From Pseudoflavonifractor sp. 60 (GTDB taxonomy: Bacteria; Bacillota; Clostridia; Oscillospirales; Oscillospiraceae): a stretch of DNA of 64,000 bases. Within the stretch, counting starts at the first letter, position 1, and every line of letters begins with the position of its first letter. Positions 16,657 through 25,475 of this stretch are shown in pieces. The position numbers and the translations under genes are program-made. Location of the stretch: positions 1-64,000 of the forward strand of contig NZ_QWKI01000030.1 in assembly GCF_009911645.1 (NCBI RefSeq), read 5' to 3'. The notes beneath the pieces were generated by a model. That model saw only the letters and a program-made list of their open reading frames with translations, had not been told where the DNA came from and ran no database searches.

Positions 16657-17919
16657 TCAGCACAGCCCCAGCAGGTGCCGCGCCTCGCCAATCATATACA
16701 GCGACCCGCAGACGCACACAATCCCTTCCGGGCCGGCGGCCTCCATTGACCGCTCCAGCCCCTCGTGAATGGTGTCACAGGGGGTTGCTTTCACGCCCTG
16801 ACCGCTGAAATACTGGGCCAGCTCCTGGGCGGCCATAGCCCGTGGGCTGTCAGGGGTGATGGTGTAAAACTCCTTTGCCAGGGGCAGCAGCTCCACTGCC
16901 ATTGCCCGCCAATTCTTGTCCGCCAGCACACCGGTGAGGAATACCAGCTTTTTCCCGGGGTACAGCTCCCCCAGCGCCCGGCTCAGCGCCTCCATACACT
17001 GGGGATTGTGGCCCCCGTCCAGGATCACGTCGGGCTTCCGGCGGACCAGCTCCAGCCGCCCAGGCCACCGGGCCTGTTCCAGACCCTGGACCACCGCCTC
17101 CTCCGGGATGTCCCAGCCCCGCGACCGAAGGGCATTCACCGTCTCCAGCACCACGGCGGCGTTGTACAGCTGATACTCCCCCAGCAGAGGGATGCGGAAG
17201 GGCCCCAAACCCTGGTATCGAAATGTCTGCCCCTCCAGTCCGCTGGAGATCACCTCCAGTGCGCTTGGGTCCGTCAGCCAGAGCCTTTCCGAATTGCCCG
17301 CCCTGCGGCAGGCGTCCTCCACCGTTTCAATGACCCCTCGGTCCTGCCGGTAAAGGACTACATCACAGCCCTCCTTGATGATCCCCGCCTTCTCGGCGGC
17401 AATCTTCTCCAGGGTATCCCCCAGCAGCTCAGTGTGCTCCAGGCCGATGTGGGTTACCACCGCCGCCTCAGGCTTGCCGATAATGTTGGTGGAGTCCAGC
17501 CGCCCCCCCAGGCCGGTCTCCAGCACCACAATATCGCACTTCGACCGCAGGAAGCAGACCATTCCGATGGCGGTCATCAGCTCAAACTCGGTCTGGTCCT
17601 CCGCCGCCTCCAGCACCTGGGCGGCAATGTCCGCCAGTTTCTCCCCGGGGATGGGGACCCCGTCGACCCGGAACCGCTCATGGAAATGCCACAGGTGGGG
17701 AGAGGTGTACAGTCCGGTCCTCAGCCCCGCCGCGGTGAGCACGCTGGCCAGCATGGCGGCGGTGGATCCCTTTCCGTTGGACCCGGCGATGTGGACAAAT
17801 TTCAGCTCCTTCTGGGGGTCGCCCAGCCGTCCCAGCAGCCGGCGGATGCGCTCCAGCCCCGGCTTCTGGCCGACCCAGGCCCGCTGGTGGATCAGCTCCA
17901 CCGCTTCCAGATCGGTCAT
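16657..17919 (-). CDS. folC: Folylpolyglutamate / dihydrofolate synthase
   Basis: 420 residues, Mur-ligase-like. The ATP loop HIAGSNGKGST is near residue 45, LYTSPHLWHFHERF follows, then ETGLGGRLDSTN, VVTHIGLEHTELLG, and DGGHNPQCMEAL in the C-terminal domain. It adds glutamates to folates so they stay in the cell. ATG 17919 with GGAGG at about ten bases, four bases after the HutD stop. Cotranscribed with folT and hutD behind the THF riboswitch. Confidence 0.95.
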   Translation of the reverse strand: MTDLEAVELIHQRAWVGQKPGLERIRRLLGRLGDPQKELKFVHIAGSNGKGSTAAMLASVLTAAGLRTGLYTSPHLWHFHERFRVDGVPIPGEKLADIAAQVLEAAEDQTEFELMTAIGMVCFLRSKCDIVVLETGLGGRLDSTNIIGKPEAAVVTHIGLEHTELLGDTLEKIAAEKAGIIKEGCDVVLYRQDRGVIETVEDACRRAGNSERLWLTDPSALEVISSGLEGQTFRYQGLGPFRIPLLGEYQLYNAAVVLETVNALRSRGWDIPEEAVVQGLEQARWPGRLELVRRKPDVILDGGHNPQCMEALSRALGELYPGKKLVFLTGVLADKNWRAMAVELLPLAKEFYTITPDSPRAMAAQELAQYFSGQGVKATPCDTIHEGLERSMEAAGPEGIVCVCGSLYMIGEARHLLGLC

Positions 17920-17923
17920 AGGC

Positions 17924-18496
17924 TCATGCCTCCCTGACGGAGACCAGCATAGCCGCCCCCGCCTCACAGATCAGCTCCACCTCTTCTCCCCGGCAGTCAC
18001 GGCACAGAAGGAGTTCCCCCGCTTTGGCCTCCAGGCCCTGCTCCGGCAGGCGGACCGCGCCGGACAGGCAGTAAATGGCGGCGTCACCGGGGGCGGGGGT
18101 CCAGCTTCCCTCCTGGGGACGGGTCCCGGACAGAAGGCTCACCGCCCCCTGGCCCTTTCCCTTGCGGACCATCAGGTTAAAGTCCACGCACCGCCCCCAG
18201 CTCTCCACCGGGACGCCGCCGTCAAACTCCACCACCCGGCCCGGGGCCAGGAGGAAGGGCTCCTGACCGTCAATCTTCAGCCTGATCTCCCCCTCCAGCA
18301 CCGCCAAAAAGCGGTGGTAGTCGGGCAGGGGGGTAAAGTCGGAGTGGTCCAGCTCCACAGTGGCGGAGCTGATGCGCCAGAGGAAGTCCCGGTCCCCATA
18401 CACCGCCCCCTCCGGCGCAATGGCCAGCTGGGTTGTCGTCCCCCCGGACCAACTGGTGGTCACATAGCCGGCTTGATCCAGCAGCTTCCATTCCAT
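17924..18496 (-). CDS. hutD: HutD family cupin-like protein
   Basis: 190 residues, bicupin HutD family: SWSGGTTTQLAIAPEG, DFLWRISSATVE, SDFTPLPDYHRFLAVLEGE and VVEFDGGVPVES are typical. HutD is found with histidine-utilisation genes and is thought to bind formimino-glutamate-type metabolites or limit flux; no enzymatic activity is established. It lies between folT and folC in a folate-regulated operon, 1.4 kb from ftcD. Confidence 0.88.
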   Translation of the reverse strand: MEWKLLDQAGYVTTSWSGGTTTQLAIAPEGAVYGDRDFLWRISSATVELDHSDFTPLPDYHRFLAVLEGEIRLKIDGQEPFLLAPGRVVEFDGGVPVESWGRCVDFNLMVRKGKGQGAVSLLSGTRPQEGSWTPAPGDAAIYCLSGAVRLPEQGLEAKAGELLLCRDCRGEEVELICEAGAAMLVSVREA

Positions 18497-18512
18497 AGCT
18501 CCGCGTCCTTTC

Positions 18513-19076
18513 TCAGTCGATGTATTTCACCGCGCCGCTGCGGCGCAGGGCGAAGGCCAAGGGGATACAGACGGTGGTGATACCCACCGCAGTGGCGATC
18601 CCGGTAAAGAACCGCCCAGGCAGGAAGGGCAGGTGGGCGGCGAAGGAGGTGCGGTACATCAGGCACTCCAGCCAGATGCTCAGGGTATTCCCTGCGGTGG
18701 TAAGCACCGCCCCCAGGATGCAGACGGTGTAGCACAGCGCCGGACGGCTCTCCAGCCTCCGGCCGGTGGCCCGGCGGCACCACAGGGCCCCCAGTCCCAC
18801 GGTGACCCCCCGGATGGCGGCGGGGGCCACATAGAGCACTGTGGTGGGGGCCAGCCCATAGAGCCCGGTGATCTGGGCGATGAACTCCCCCAGCAGACCC
18901 ACCACCGCCCCCTCAATGGGGCCGAAGAGCAGGGCCGCCAGCACAATGGGCAGGGAGGCGAAGGAGAACTTAAAATAGGGGGTCTCGATGGCGATGGTCC
19001 GCTTCAGCAGCACCATCATTGCGGTGAGCAGGGCAATCATGCAGATGTTGTAGATGTAATGGCGGTTTTTTGACAT
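18513..19076 (-). CDS. folT: ECF transporter folate S component (FolT-like)
   Basis: 187 residues with six hydrophobic segments, including the ECF-S pattern CMIALLTAMMVLLKRTIAIETPYFKFSFASLPIVLAALLFGP split over residues 12-53, and a GEFIAQI loop. FolT members bind folate and work with the shared EcfAA'T module. The assignment rests mainly on the THF riboswitch just upstream. The start has AAAGGAG placed inside a hairpin. First gene of folT-hutD-folC-focA. Confidence 0.85.
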   Translation of the reverse strand: MSKNRHYIYNICMIALLTAMMVLLKRTIAIETPYFKFSFASLPIVLAALLFGPIEGAVVGLLGEFIAQITGLYGLAPTTVLYVAPAAIRGVTVGLGALWCRRATGRRLESRPALCYTVCILGAVLTTAGNTLSIWLECLMYRTSFAAHLPFLPGRFFTGIATAVGITTVCIPLAFALRRSGAVKYID

Positions 19077-19084
19077 AATAATAC

Positions 19085-19117
19085 GCTCCTTTCACGGCGT
19101 GTTGCCACGAAAGGAGC
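19085..19117 (-). promoter_or_regulatory. SD-sequestering hairpin before folT
   Basis: Minus strand GCTCCTTTC (19109-19117) pairs with GAAAGGAGC (19085-19093), which contains the folT ribosome binding site. It is the expression platform expected for translational control by the THF riboswitch just upstream. Confidence 0.7.
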
Positions 19118-19129
19118 ATACTCCCCCAT

Positions 19130-19230
19130 GGCAGCGGAATGCGGCACAGCATCGCGGATCACAAACATCCTTCGTCCGCCGGCAACTTCCCGTCCGACGG
19201 CACTTGACGCACTGGGCCTACTCTGACCAG
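19130..19230 (-). promoter_or_regulatory. THF (tetrahydrofolate) riboswitch
   Basis: On the minus strand the order AGAGTAG, GCGTCAAGTG, GGGAAGT, ACGAAGGA, then GCATTCCGCTGCC reproduces the conserved blocks of the THF-I aptamer (AGAGTAG, GCGTTAAGTG, GGGATGT, ACGAAGCGA, GCATCCGCTCC). P1 is formed by GGTCAG with CTGCC. It sits between a sigma-A promoter and folT with an SD-sequestering hairpin after it. Confidence 0.88.
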
Positions 19231-19251
19231 GTGATATTTCTCACATCCAAT

Positions 19252-19280
19252 AAGATACAGCAGGAAGGCCGGTTTGTCAA
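19252..19280 (-). promoter_or_regulatory. Promoter of folT operon
   Basis: Minus strand TTGACA (19275-19280), 17 nt, TATCTT (19252-19257). It begins only 12 bases after the fchA stop, with no terminator between, so readthrough from ftcD-fchA is possible. Confidence 0.7.
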
Positions 19281-19291
19281 TCAATTTTTGA

Positions 19292-19918
19292 TTACATGGC
19301 GGCGGCCACGGCGCTGTAGATCTGATCGGCCAGAGGCAGGGCCTTGGCCAGCAGGGCCTCGCCCTTGGCGCGGTAGTCCTGGGCCAGCTCCTTGTTTTTT
19401 AGGCTCCCAATGTTGATGAGCACATTGAGCCAGGCCCCCTGGATGGCGGCGCGCAGGGACAGGGCGGACACCCCCAGGTCGCTGGCGGCGCTGTCGTTGC
19501 TCTTGCCCAGAACCCCGGCGGTGAGCTCCAGGGCCTCCACGGCCAGCTCCATCATCTCAAAGGGGGTCTTGGTGCAGCCCTCCAGCCCCTTCTGGATGGC
19601 GGCGGAGCGGGCGGCCTTCTCCTCATCGGTGGCCTTGGGCATGGCGAAGGCAGCGCTGACCACGTTAAAGGCCTCGGTATCCCGGTCCATCACGTCCACA
19701 AAGCGGTCTTTCAGCGCCAGGGCCTTGGTCTGGGTCTCCCGGGCCAGCTCCTCATGGTCGGCGTACTTCTTCTTGCCCACGGTGAGGGAGCACACCATAG
19801 CGGTGAGGGCGGCGCCCAAGGCCCCCTCCAGCGCGGCGGCGGAGCCGCCGCCGGGGGCGGGGGCGTCGGAGGCCAGCAGGTCCACAAATTCGGCGGTTTT
19901 CAGTTCTGCCAGTTTCAT
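19292..19918 (-). CDS. fchA: Formimidoyltetrahydrofolate cyclodeaminase family protein
   Basis: 208 residues, all-helical cyclodeaminase/cyclohydrolase fold. APAPGGGSAAALEGALGAAL at residues 20-40 is the family signature, and a conserved DTEAFNVV follows. It would convert 5-formimino-THF to 5,10-methenyl-THF and ammonia. The partner ftcD is 13 bp upstream, so the two activities fused in animals are separate adjacent genes here. Confidence 0.92.
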   Translation of the reverse strand: MKLAELKTAEFVDLLASDAPAPGGGSAAALEGALGAALTAMVCSLTVGKKKYADHEELARETQTKALALKDRFVDVMDRDTEAFNVVSAAFAMPKATDEEKAARSAAIQKGLEGCTKTPFEMMELAVEALELTAGVLGKSNDSAASDLGVSALSLRAAIQGAWLNVLINIGSLKNKELAQDYRAKGEALLAKALPLADQIYSAVAAAM

Positions 19919-19931
19919 TGTATCGTCCCCC

Positions 19932-20843
19932 TTATTCCATTCCCACCAGGTGGTACTCCATCACCTGGTTGTGGCAGTCAAAGTTCTCCAGCTTCAGGTA
20001 GTGCTCGGCGCAGTCAATAAGGGCCTTGGCGGGGGTCAGACCTACCACCTCACTGCCCACGATATAGGTGCCGTACCGCTCAGCCAGGGACTTAATCATC
20101 TCATACACAGTACACAGGGAGGTATCCTCATAGTTGACCATGTTCATGGACACCTGGGCGATGCCCCGGTCCTCCAGCATAAAGCCCATGGCCTTGCAGC
20201 TGCGGAAGCCGCCGGAGGAGCCGCGGATCACCTTGGCGATCTTCTTGGCGACCTCCACATCGGAGGTGGCCAGGTTCACGTTGAAGGCCACCAGGGGCAT
20301 CCGAGCACCGATGGCGGTAATGCCGGCGGTGGGATGGATCTTCCGCTCGCCGAAGTCGGGGGCCCACTCGGGCTGGAGCAGCTTCTCAGGCATCCCCTCG
20401 AACTGGCCCTTGCGGCAGGCGGCCAGATTGCGGCGGGCGGGAGTTGAGGCGGAGTCCTCATAGAGGAAGGAGGGGATCTTCAGCTCGTCCCAGATCCGCT
20501 GGCCCAGCCGCTTGGAGATCTCCACGCACTCCTCCACGGTAATCCCCATGGTGGGGATGAAGGGGATCACATCGGTGGCGCCCATGCGGGAGTGCTCGCC
20601 GGTGTGCTTGTTCATATCGATGACCTCGGCGGCCTTTTTGGCCAGCTGGAAGGCCGCTTCCTCCACGGCCTCGGGGGAGCCGATCATGGTGAACACACAG
20701 CGGTTGTGGTTGCCGTCGGTCTGGGCGTCAAAGAGGGTGCAGCCGGGGATGCTCTTGGCCACCTCCACCAGGGCGTTGTATGCGGCCTCGTCCTTCTCCT
20801 TGCTGCAGCTGAAATTAGGGACACACTCTACCAGTCTAGCCAT
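19932..20843 (-). CDS. ftcD: Glutamate formimidoyltransferase
   Basis: 303 residues, covering only the formyltransferase N and C subdomains. MARLVECVPNFSCSKEK, TLFDAQTDGNHNRCVFTMIG and TGEHSRMGATDVIPFIP (the H-R-MGA-DV active-site block) are clear. It moves the formimino group of formiminoglutamate to THF, the last step of this histidine route. ATG 20843 follows TAGGAGG; its promoter is at 20896-20924. Confidence 0.95.
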   Translation of the reverse strand: MARLVECVPNFSCSKEKDEAAYNALVEVAKSIPGCTLFDAQTDGNHNRCVFTMIGSPEAVEEAAFQLAKKAAEVIDMNKHTGEHSRMGATDVIPFIPTMGITVEECVEISKRLGQRIWDELKIPSFLYEDSASTPARRNLAACRKGQFEGMPEKLLQPEWAPDFGERKIHPTAGITAIGARMPLVAFNVNLATSDVEVAKKIAKVIRGSSGGFRSCKAMGFMLEDRGIAQVSMNMVNYEDTSLCTVYEMIKSLAERYGTYIVGSEVVGLTPAKALIDCAEHYLKLENFDCHNQVMEYHLVGME

Positions 20844-20895
20844 TTGAGATTTCCTCCTAAAAATTTTTTGCCGGGGTGTTTCCTTTGATGCGTCT

Positions 20896-20924
20896 ATTAT
20901 ATGGGATTCAGGAGGAAGATGCAA
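20896..20924 (-). promoter_or_regulatory. Promoter of ftcD-fchA
   Basis: Minus strand TTGCAT (20919-20924), 17 nt, TATAAT (20896-20901). Confidence 0.65.
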
Positions 20925-20964
20925 GGAGGGAAGGAAGGTGTTTTTGGCCCTGGGCTTAAAAATA

Positions 20965-21867
20965 TTAAGGCTTCCCCCCCTCCTGGCTTTCTTCCGCCAG
21001 CTCCAGAAACCGCTGGACACAGCTGGGCTGATAGGGGCTGTTTTCCCACGCCAGAACGGGGTAAGAGCTGAACGGGCACTCCAGCACCGGCTTGGTGTAC
21101 ACCGGCGACCCCGGGTGGGCGGCCACAATGGATCTGGGCAGAAATCCAACCCCAAAGCCCGCCTGAATCATCTGCATCTCCATGGGCGTGTCGTAGCAGT
21201 GGCAGACCACATGGGGGGAGAAGCCCGCCCGGCGGCACTCCTCCAGCAGGTCCCGGCCATAGCCCCACAGGTCATCGCTGCGCAGCAGGCACATGGGGGC
21301 GTCCCGCAGGGCCTGAAGGGGGACAGCCTCCTGTCCTGGGGCGGGGTCGGTTTCGGGGCACATCACCAGCTCCAGGGGGTCCGCCCCCAGAACCAGCTCC
21401 CGCAGGCCGCAGGGGGTCTCCGACTGACTGCGCAGGAACAGCACGTGGAGCTCCCCCCGGCTCAGGGCGTTCAGCAGGTCGCCGGGAGAGCCCATGCGCA
21501 CATACAGCTCCACCTGGGGATAGTGCTTGTGGTAGTCCTTCAGCAGGCGGGCGGCAATCTGGGCGTCGGAGTAGATGGCCCCCACCTTCAGCTCTCCCTG
21601 GATACCCGCGTCCACATCTCGGACGCTGTCGGCCATGGCCCGCAGACTCTGGAACATCTGGCGGCTGTGCTGGGCCAGACGCCGCCCCGCCTCGGTCAGT
21701 TCAATCCCCTTGTTGGTCCGCAGGAAGAGACACACCCCCAGCTCGTCCTCCAGCAGGGCCAGCTGCCGGCTGATGGGGGGCTGGGCCACGTGGAGGGCCC
21801 GGGAGGCCCCGGAAATACTCCCCGCCTCCGCCACTGCGGCAAAATACTCCAGCTGCTTGAAATTCAT
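20965..21867 (-). CDS. LysR-family transcriptional regulator
   Basis: 300 residues. The winged-helix HTH is MNFKQLEYFAAVAEAGSISG to VAQPPISRQLALLEDELGV, followed by a periplasmic-binding-type effector domain (ELKVGAIYSDAQIAARLL, AGFGVGFLPRSIV). It is divergent from hutU and upstream of ftcD on the same strand, so it is the best candidate regulator of the histidine genes (inference; Bacillus uses other regulators). ATG 21867 has AAAGGAGG upstream. Confidence 0.9.
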   Translation of the reverse strand: MNFKQLEYFAAVAEAGSISGASRALHVAQPPISRQLALLEDELGVCLFLRTNKGIELTEAGRRLAQHSRQMFQSLRAMADSVRDVDAGIQGELKVGAIYSDAQIAARLLKDYHKHYPQVELYVRMGSPGDLLNALSRGELHVLFLRSQSETPCGLRELVLGADPLELVMCPETDPAPGQEAVPLQALRDAPMCLLRSDDLWGYGRDLLEECRRAGFSPHVVCHCYDTPMEMQMIQAGFGVGFLPRSIVAAHPGSPVYTKPVLECPFSSYPVLAWENSPYQPSCVQRFLELAEESQEGGKP

Positions 21868-22083
21868 ACTTTTTCCTCCTTTTTCTTCTCTTTTTTGAAA
21901 GGAAGAGAACGAACTTTTTCCGCGGTCTGACGGTCTCAAATTGGCGTGACCCCGCCGCCCGGTATGGGGAAATTGCCTTTTTATAGTATGGGGTGGGCGC
22001 TTCTGGACTCTCATCCCTGAATGCACCATACTTTTTTTATATATCAAATATATAATAGTAGTACTTTTCATTCTACCATCTTT

Positions 22084-22112
22084 TTGATAAAATACAATAC
22101 AGAAGATATGAC
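22084..22112 (+). promoter_or_regulatory. Possible hutU promoter in an AT-rich divergent region
   Basis: TTGATA (22084-22089), 17 nt, TATGAC (22107-22112). The 301-bp gap 21868-22168 has an AT-rich stretch at 22020-22130 with several TATATA-like motifs, so the exact promoter is uncertain. TATAGTATGG near 21982 and CCATACTTTT near 22025 form a long-range inverted repeat that a LysR protein might use. Confidence 0.35.
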
Positions 22113-22168
22113 CCCCGGAACAAATCCGGAAGTATTACACAAAAATTTTAGAAACGGAGGCAAACCCA

Positions 22169-24184
22169 ATGAATCTTGCAGACACCATGACCATCAAGCT
22201 GGACTATGACCTGCCCGAGTATCCCCAATTCGACCCCCAGTACCGCCGGGCCCCCCGCCGGGAGTCCCACCTCACCCAGACCGACAAGGTGCTGGCCATT
22301 AAGAACGCCCTGCGCTACATCCACCCTGACCACCACGCCCAGATGGCCAAGGAGTTCGCCCAGGAGCTGGAGGAGCACGGCCGCATCTATGGCTACCGCT
22401 TCCGCCCCGCCGGCAAGCTGTACGGCAAGCCCATCGAGGAGTACAAGGGCAACTGCACCGAGGCCAAGGCCTTCCAGGTGATGATCGACAACAACCTGGA
22501 CTTTGATATCGCCCTGTATCCCTACGAACTGGTCACCTACGGCGAGACCGGCCAGGTCTGTCAGAACTGGATGCAGTACCGTCTGATTAAGAAGTACCTG
22601 GAGGTCATGACCGACGAACAGACCTTGGTGGTCATGTCCGGCCACCCCCTGGGCCTGTTCCACAGCCACAAGATGGCCCCCCGCTGCATCATCTCCAACG
22701 GCCTGATGGTGGGTATGTACGACAACCAGAAAGACTTCAACCGCGCCGCCGCCATTGGCGTGGCCAACTACGGCCAGATGACCGCCGGCGGCTGGATGTA
22801 CATCGGTCCCCAGGGCATTGTCCACGGCACCTTCAACACCCTGCTCAACGCCGGCCGCCTGAAACTGGGCATCCCCGAGGACGGCAACCTGGCCGGCCGT
22901 CTGTTCATCTCCGCCGGTCTGGGCGGTATGTCCGGCGCTCAGGGCAAGGCCGCTGAGATTGCCGGGGCCGCCTCCATCATCGCCGAGGTGGACGACTCCC
23001 GCATTGAGACCCGCTACACCCAGGGCTGGGTGAGCCACCGCACCGCCGACCTGGCCGAGGCGGTAAAGATCGCCCAGGAGCACCAGGAGAGCAAACAGCC
23101 CTGCGCCGTCGCCTACCACGGCAACATTGTGGACCTGCTGGAGTATGTCTACAACAACAACATCCACGTGGACCTGCTGTCCGACCAGACCTCCTGCCAC
23201 GTGCCCTATGACGGCGGCTACTGCCCCCAGGGCCTGACCTTCGAGGAGCGCACCGAGATGCTGGACAAGGACCCCGAGGGCTTCGCCAAGCTGGTTGACA
23301 AGACCCTCCAGCACCACTACGAGATGATCTGCAAGCTCCACGACAAGGGTACTTACTTCTTCGACTACGGCAACAGCTTCCTGAAGGCCGTGTACGACAC
23401 CGGCGTCAAGTCCATCTGCAAGAACGGCGAGAACGACCTGGACGGCTTTGTCTTCCCCTCCTACGTGGAGGACATCCTGGGTCCCTGCCTGTTCGACTTC
23501 GGCTACGGCCCCTTCCGCTGGTGCTGCTTGAGCCGCAATCCCGAGGACCTGGACAAGACCGACGCCGCCGCCGCCGAGTACATCAAGGCCCACAACCGCC
23601 GCTATCAGGACTATGACAACTATGTCTGGTGCCGTGACGCCAAGAAGAACAAGCTGGTGGTGGGCACCCAGTGCCGCATCCTGTATCAGGACGCTATGGG
23701 CCGCATGAACATCGCCCTGAAGTTCAACGAGATGGTCCGCAACGGCGAGATCGGCCCCGTCATGCTGGGCCGCGACCACCACGACACCGGCGGAACCGAC
23801 TCCCCCTTCCGTGAGACCTCCAACATCAAGGACGGCTCCAACATCATGGCCGAGATGGCCACCCAGTGCTACGCCGGCAACGCCGCCCGGGGCATGAGCC
23901 TGATCGCCCTCCACAACGGCGGCGGCACTGGCATCGGCAAGGCCATCAACGGCGGCTTCGGCATGGTGCTGGACGGCTCCGAGCGGGTTGACACCATCCT
24001 GAAGATGTCCATGCCCTGGGACACCATGATCGGCGTCTCCCGCCGCAACTGGGCCGGCAATCCCAACTCCATGACCACCGTGGTCGAGTACAACGAGCTG
24101 TACCAGGGCCAGGATCACATAACCCTGCCCTATCTGGCCGACGACAACCTGGTGGCCGAGGCACTCAAGGACATGAAGGACTAA
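22169..24184 (+). CDS. hutU: Urocanate hydratase
   Basis: 671 residues, the long form found in many Clostridia. SGHPLGLFHSHKMAPRCIIS, GGWMYIGPQGIVHGTF, the NAD-binding GLGGMSGAQGKAAEIAG, and VMLGRDHHDTGGTDSPFRET are family hallmarks. It adds water to urocanate to give imidazolone propionate, using tightly bound NAD. The ATG follows AACGGAGG. It is followed by hutI after 67 bp. Confidence 0.97.
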   Translation: MNLADTMTIKLDYDLPEYPQFDPQYRRAPRRESHLTQTDKVLAIKNALRYIHPDHHAQMAKEFAQELEEHGRIYGYRFRPAGKLYGKPIEEYKGNCTEAKAFQVMIDNNLDFDIALYPYELVTYGETGQVCQNWMQYRLIKKYLEVMTDEQTLVVMSGHPLGLFHSHKMAPRCIISNGLMVGMYDNQKDFNRAAAIGVANYGQMTAGGWMYIGPQGIVHGTFNTLLNAGRLKLGIPEDGNLAGRLFISAGLGGMSGAQGKAAEIAGAASIIAEVDDSRIETRYTQGWVSHRTADLAEAVKIAQEHQESKQPCAVAYHGNIVDLLEYVYNNNIHVDLLSDQTSCHVPYDGGYCPQGLTFEERTEMLDKDPEGFAKLVDKTLQHHYEMICKLHDKGTYFFDYGNSFLKAVYDTGVKSICKNGENDLDGFVFPSYVEDILGPCLFDFGYGPFRWCCLSRNPEDLDKTDAAAAEYIKAHNRRYQDYDNYVWCRDAKKNKLVVGTQCRILYQDAMGRMNIALKFNEMVRNGEIGPVMLGRDHHDTGGTDSPFRETSNIKDGSNIMAEMATQCYAGNAARGMSLIALHNGGGTGIGKAINGGFGMVLDGSERVDTILKMSMPWDTMIGVSRRNWAGNPNSMTTVVEYNELYQGQDHITLPYLADDNLVAEALKDMKD

Positions 24185-24251
24185 AATTTCACTGCAAATT
24201 AACCAGAGGGGGCGTCCTGCGGCGTCCCCTCTTTTGGAAAGGAAGGACACT

Positions 24252-25475
24252 ATGAGCAAGGTACTTGTCAGCAATATTGGTATGCTGGCCACCCCCCAGG
24301 GGACCGGCCCCAAGAGGGGGACGGAGCAGGGGAACATTCAGATTTTGAAGGACGCATGGGTCCTGATGGAGGACGGCCTGATCTCCCAGGTAGGCGCCGG
24401 TCCCGCCCCGGCGGCGGAGCAGACCATTGACGCCCAGGGGAAATTGGTGACCCCCGGCCTGGTGGACGCCCACACCCACCTCATCTTCGGCGGCTGGCGG
24501 CAGAACGAGCTGGGGCTGAAGCTCCATGGAAAGACCTATCTGGAAATTCAGAACGCCGGCGGAGGCATTCAGTCCACCACCAACGCGACCCGGGCCGCCA
24601 CCGAGGAGGAGCTGACCGCCAAGGCCGCCCGGGCCCTGGACGAGATGCTCTCCCTGGGCGTCACCACCTGCGAGGCCAAGAGCGGCTACGGCCTGGCCAC
24701 AGAGCACGAGCTGAAGGCCCTGCGGGTCATTGACAACCTGAACCGCCGTCACCCCATGGACCTGGTGGCCACCTTCATGGGGGCCCACCTGGTGCCCGCC
24801 GAGTACAAGGCCGACCGGGCCGAGTACATCCGCCTGGTGTGCGAGGAGATGATGCCCCTGGTGAAGGAGCAGGGCATTGCCAAGTTCTGCGACGTGTTCT
24901 GTGAGGCGGACACCTTCACCATGGAGGAGTCCCGGCAGGTGCTGGAGGCCGGTCTCAAGTACGGCCTGCGCCCCAAGATCCACGCCGACGAGATCGAGGC
25001 CATCGGCGGCTCCCAGCTGGCGGGGGAGATTGGGGCCATCTCCGCCGAACACCTGATCGTCTGTCCCCCGGAGGGCATTGAGAGCCTAGCCAAGGGCGGC
25101 GTGGTGGCCTGCCTCCTGCCCGCCACCAGCTTCTACCTGGGGGCCGTCTTCGCCCCTGCCCGGGACATGGTCAGCGCCGGCGTGCCGGTGGCAATGGCCT
25201 CCGATTTCAATCCCGGCTCCTGCCCCTGCCTAAATCTGCAATTTGTCATCAACCTGGGCTGCCTGAAGTACAAGCTGACCCCGGAGGAAGTCCTCACCGC
25301 CGTGACCCTCAACGCCGCCTGTGCCATTGATATGGCGGATCGGGTGGGGTCCATAGAGCCAGGCAAACAGGGGGATCTGGTGATTTGGGACGCCCCCGAC
25401 CTGGACTACATCTGCTACCGCATGGGGAGCAACCTGGTCCAGACAGTGGTGAAGAAAGGTACAGTGATGGGCTGA
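24252..25475 (+). CDS. hutI: Imidazolonepropionase
   Basis: 407 residues, amidohydrolase superfamily. The metal ligands are in GLVDAHTHLIFGGWRQNEL, further motifs are TTCEAKSGYGLATEHELKAL and KIHADEIEAIGGSQLAGE, and ASDFNPGSCPCLNLQ carries the catalytic aspartate. It opens the imidazolone ring to formiminoglutamate. ATG 24252 after GGAAAGGAAGG; the stop overlaps the lrp-like gene start by one base. Confidence 0.97.
   Translation: MSKVLVSNIGMLATPQGTGPKRGTEQGNIQILKDAWVLMEDGLISQVGAGPAPAAEQTIDAQGKLVTPGLVDAHTHLIFGGWRQNELGLKLHGKTYLEIQNAGGGIQSTTNATRAATEEELTAKAARALDEMLSLGVTTCEAKSGYGLATEHELKALRVIDNLNRRHPMDLVATFMGAHLVPAEYKADRAEYIRLVCEEMMPLVKEQGIAKFCDVFCEADTFTMEESRQVLEAGLKYGLRPKIHADEIEAIGGSQLAGEIGAISAEHLIVCPPEGIESLAKGGVVACLLPATSFYLGAVFAPARDMVSAGVPVAMASDFNPGSCPCLNLQFVINLGCLKYKLTPEEVLTAVTLNAACAIDMADRVGSIEPGKQGDLVIWDAPDLDYICYRMGSNLVQTVVKKGTVMG

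Noticed and set aside
22148-24337. Long minus-strand ORF of 729 codons antisense to hutU
   Set aside because: hutU is an excellent family match on the other strand; the antisense frame is Val/Gly/Leu-rich low complexity caused by GC-rich codon bias.
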